Below, in pieces: positions 61,874 through 64,000 of a stretch of 64,000 nucleotides of DNA. The notes beneath the pieces were generated by a model. The model had not been told where the DNA came from and ran no database searches. It was given only the letters and a program-made list of their open reading frames with translations. The translations under genes and the position numbers were made by a program. This DNA comes from Epiperipatus broadwayi (lineage: Eukaryota; Onychophora; Udeonychophora; Euonychophora; Peripatidae): assembly GCA_028023455.1 (NCBI GenBank), contig JAQFVV010000185.1, positions 1,253,239 through 1,317,238 on the forward strand, in the 5' to 3' direction. The first letter of the stretch is position 1, and every line of letters begins with the position of its first letter.

Positions 61874-62010
61874 GTATAGCAATTATATATCACGCACATA
61901 TCTTTATAGTTAAGTTTAGGCTTAGTAATAATAATATAATCTGTAGCAATTATATAACACACAAATATCTTTATAGTTAGGTTTAAACTTAATAATATAA
62001 TCTCTATCAG
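61874..62010 (+). repeat. Tandem repeat, two units of about 65 bp
   Basis: The block AGCAATTATATA-CAC-CA-ATATCTTTATAGTTA occurs at about 61878 and 61944, each copy followed by GTTTA and AATATAAT. Confidence 0.85.
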
Positions 62011-62129
62011 TTAATAATAAAATGACAACTCTAAATGTTACTTATTTTCACTATATAAAACATAGCATAAGTTAGGACATGGATGGCATAAACCTATTAA
62101 AAAGTCATAGACTAATTAAATCATTTGTA

Positions 62130-62400
62130 ACCCTGAGCATCCACTCACATACGTGTGAGTATTATAAAAATTGCTTTAGGATATTACTCTATAAACCTGA
62201 ACCACTCACCTGCATGTGAGCACTAAAAATTGCTTTATGATATTATTTTATAACCCTAAACCACTCACCTGCATGTGAACCCTATATAATTAGCTTTGTA
62301 ACACTGAGTCACTCACCTGTGTGTGAGCATGCTATATAACTCATTGTAATATATTCTTCATAACCCTGAATATTCACTCACCTGTGTGTGAGCCAGCTAT
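62130..62400 (+). repeat. Tandem array with embedded hairpin, five units
   Basis: Units of 55-70 bp contain TAACCCTGA-type words followed by CCACTCACCTGCATGTGAGC-like blocks (near 62142, 62200, 62263, 62311 and 62377). The CTCAC...GTGAG arms form a small hairpin in four units (one has TGTGAA). The stem is kept while the 4-6 base centre varies (TACG, CTGCAT, CTGTGT). Confidence 0.8.
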
Positions 62401-62730
62401 TCCCAATTTATTTTGCTTTATTACTTATTTAGTATTATATTAAATTTATGAAATATAAATTTTGTCTCAGTCTCCATTCTTGCTCATTACCTTATGAATC
62501 ACTAGTAAGTTATATAATATGAAATGGGGGGATGTCTCATGTTTTACTGCAGTACTATTGCTAGAATGTGAATAAAGAAATATCAAGTGTAACCTTATGC
62601 TTGTCATTTGCAATGGGTTTATTTGGAAGCATGAGTGAGAGAGTTGAGATATGAACAGATGTAGGATATTACAATCTGACTTGTATAGTTTTTGGTTCTC
62701 TGACTCGGACTCTCAGTCTGTTGAGCAAAT

Positions 62731-62835
62731 GTACAAACTTGACCGTTACTATATATATATATATTGCATTGCATATACATAGAGAGAGAGATGTATAAAC
62801 TTGACCGTTACTATATATATATATATTGCATTGCA
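62731..62835 (+). repeat. Direct duplication beside RTE LINE insertion
   Basis: An AACTTGACCGTTACTATATA block ending in ATTGCATTGCA occurs at 62731-62774 and again at 62792-62835, period 61. The second copy runs into the truncated LINE. It may be an expanded target duplication or local repeat. Confidence 0.8.
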
Positions 62836-62837
62836 AT

Positions 62838-63189
62838 ACAAGGAGTATGGAGAGATGTATGTTGGGAGTAACAAGAAGAGATCGAAAACACAATGTATGG
62901 GTAAGACAACAAACAGGTGTTACTGACCTTATTGAAAAAATTAAAAGATTGAAATGGAGTTGGGCTGGACATATTGCTAGAAGAGATGATAGTAGATGGA
63001 CAATTGAAATTTTAAACTGGATTCCAAGAGATTGTAAAAGACCCAGAAAGAGACCACATGTGAGATGGATGGATGAAATAAGAAAATGTGCAGGGGTGTT
63101 GTGGAGAAGAGAAGCTAAAGATTGGAGAAGATGGATTAAACTTGGAGAGACCTTCATCCTGCAGTGGATTGATAATGGTTGATGATGAT
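62838..63189 (+). mobile_element. RTE-type LINE, 5'-truncated 3' end with intact C-terminus
   Basis: An uninterrupted frame (62826-63182, the first few codons from flanking DNA) encodes the last ~114 residues of an RTE endonuclease/RT protein: CMLGVTRRDRKHNVWVRQQT, LKWSWAGHIARRDDSRW, RKRPHVRWMDEIRKCAG and LGETFILQWIDNG, then TGA. This is the post-RT C-terminal region of the clade. The tail is (TGA)n, the usual RTE 3' short repeat. Lack of stops marks a younger insertion than the copies at 4430 and 6395. Typical RTE copies are 5'-truncated like this. A 27-N gap breaks the tail. Confidence 0.9.
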
Positions 63190-63216
63190 NNNNNNNNNNN
63201 NNNNNNNNNNNNNNNN
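63190..63216. other. Assembly gap, 27 N, with duplicated flanks
   Basis: The 25 bases before the gap (63165-63189, TGGATTGATAATGG then TTGATGATGAT) recur directly after it (63217-63241). The two contig ends therefore overlap and the gap is probably an unmerged join. Confidence 0.9.
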
Positions 63217-63268
63217 TGGATTGATAATGGTTGATGATGATGATGATGATATATATATATATATTTTC

Positions 63269-63436
63269 AACCACAAATGGGATTTTTAGATTTAACTTAA
63301 AATAAAAGCACATGGGGAGGATCCAGAAATTAAGTCAATCCCTAGTTTTTATAATAAGAAATTGACTTAATTAATTTCTGGACCCTCCCCTTCATGCTTT
63401 TATTTCAAGTTAAATCTAAAAACCTCAATTGTGGCT
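63269..63436. mobile_element. Hairpin MITE, about 168 bp
   Basis: The left arm 63269-63343 and right arm 63361-63436 are inverted copies with a few differences: TTTTTAGATTTAACTT, AAATAAAAGCA, GGGGAGG and CCAGAAATTAA are found in one arm and their complements in the other. The central loop is about 17 bases. It is non-coding, next to (AT)n, and has the size and fold of a stem-loop MITE. Confidence 0.85.
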
Positions 63437-64000
63437 AAAAATAATTGTTTTTGTTTTTTTAGAGCATGGTAAATAAAAGCATTTGATTTAATTTTTTTTA
63501 ACCCTAATATTAATATTTGAATTGATATAAGTATGGATGTAATTATTTTCAAGATATTTTATGATATAAGCTGGTTTTGTCAGATAATGTTTTTCATCTT
63601 TGTTGGCATTACTAGCCTCAATATTTTATTCAAATTATGTAATGTTAGCAAAAGAATTACTGATTCATAATTTTGACTAAAATAGATGTTTTCAGATTAT
63701 TTTCCAATATTCTTAAAATAATTAAATCTTGCATAATTTCACTTGAGACAGATTTATGAATAACTTTGACATAATAAAATAGAATTCAAGCATTAGACTT
63801 TATTTTAAGATACCATAGTTAAGTCATTGACTAAGATAATCAAATGTGGGTTTTTTAAATAATTTTTGGCAGTCCATTGCCTATAAAAACTTTGAGATTA
63901 CCAAATTTGCTTTTTTTTTTAAAAATAATATTTGAATGATTAATGTCATATTAATCAGAAACTGTTTCATGAATAAAAATATTCAAATTTAGCTGCTTCA
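63437..64000. other. AT-rich DNA without recognisable gene
   Basis: Nothing recognised up to the window edge. Confidence 0.45.

Noticed and set aside
62669-63313. 214-codon minus-strand frame over the RTE fragment
   Set aside because: Shadow of the plus-strand LINE ORF, running through the gap and AT tracts.

Overview
This is a very AT-rich (by eye about three quarters A+T) stretch of animal nuclear DNA. I found no convincing single-copy host gene, tRNA, rRNA or CRISPR array. Almost every recognisable protein trace belongs to a eukaryotic mobile element: Penelope-like elements (PLEs; reverse transcriptase plus GIY-YIG endonuclease), RTE-type and Jockey/CR1-type LINEs, a Ty3/gypsy element and Tigger/pogo DNA transposons. 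Long microsatellites and scaffold gaps (500 N at 35602-36101; 27 N at 63190-63216) fit an invertebrate draft assembly. An arthropod is plausible, but the sequence does not settle the species.

Layout. 1-970: decayed PLE. 4430-5462 and 6395-7217: decayed RTE LINEs. 7218-7950 (-) and 20560-21276 (+): two copies of one AT-rich repeat. 12438-16378: GC-richer Ty3/gypsy remnant with a candidate 5' LTR, then gag, protease and RT broken by two frameshifts and one stop, ending at the start of RNase H. 21400-22283: inverted pair of 3' PLE fragments. 24704-26056 (-) and 44060-45236 (+): two internally deleted Tigger-like elements. 30515-33325: trinucleotide array, then a Jockey/CR1-like LINE. 33349-35543: LTR-like unit. 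36568-39912: the best-preserved element, a PLE with 129-bp direct terminal repeats and a 5'-truncated inverted copy joined to its 5' end. 45670-48858 and 56337-58014: three copies of a roughly 1.65-kb LTR-like family. 49640-52245: two PLE fragments around a tandem repeat that carries a hammerhead ribozyme. 58032-59178: fold-back element. 60808-62400: four tandem-repeat arrays. 62838-63189: 3' end of an RTE LINE. 63269-63436: hairpin MITE.

The most interesting signal is a set of hammerhead-ribozyme-like motifs tied to PLEs. The best (50838-50878, +) has the CTGATGA and GAAA core boxes, a 6-bp stem I, a self-complementary CTAG stem III and a GTC cleavage triplet. The tandem copy of its host repeat restarts at the predicted cut. 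A decayed copy lies at 40247-40289 (-). Hammerhead-like motifs of a second type occur at 51577-51617 (-) and 29823-29864 (+), and a third, non-canonical one lies in the terminal repeats of the 36.6-39.9 kb PLE. Hammerheads in PLE terminal repeats and in retrozymes are known biology. Several divergent types in one 64-kb window, one of them in retrozyme-like tandem form, is worth following up.

A second pattern is that many element boundaries fall exactly at (AT)n tracts, which suggests insertion into TA-rich targets, or assembly joins at those tracts.
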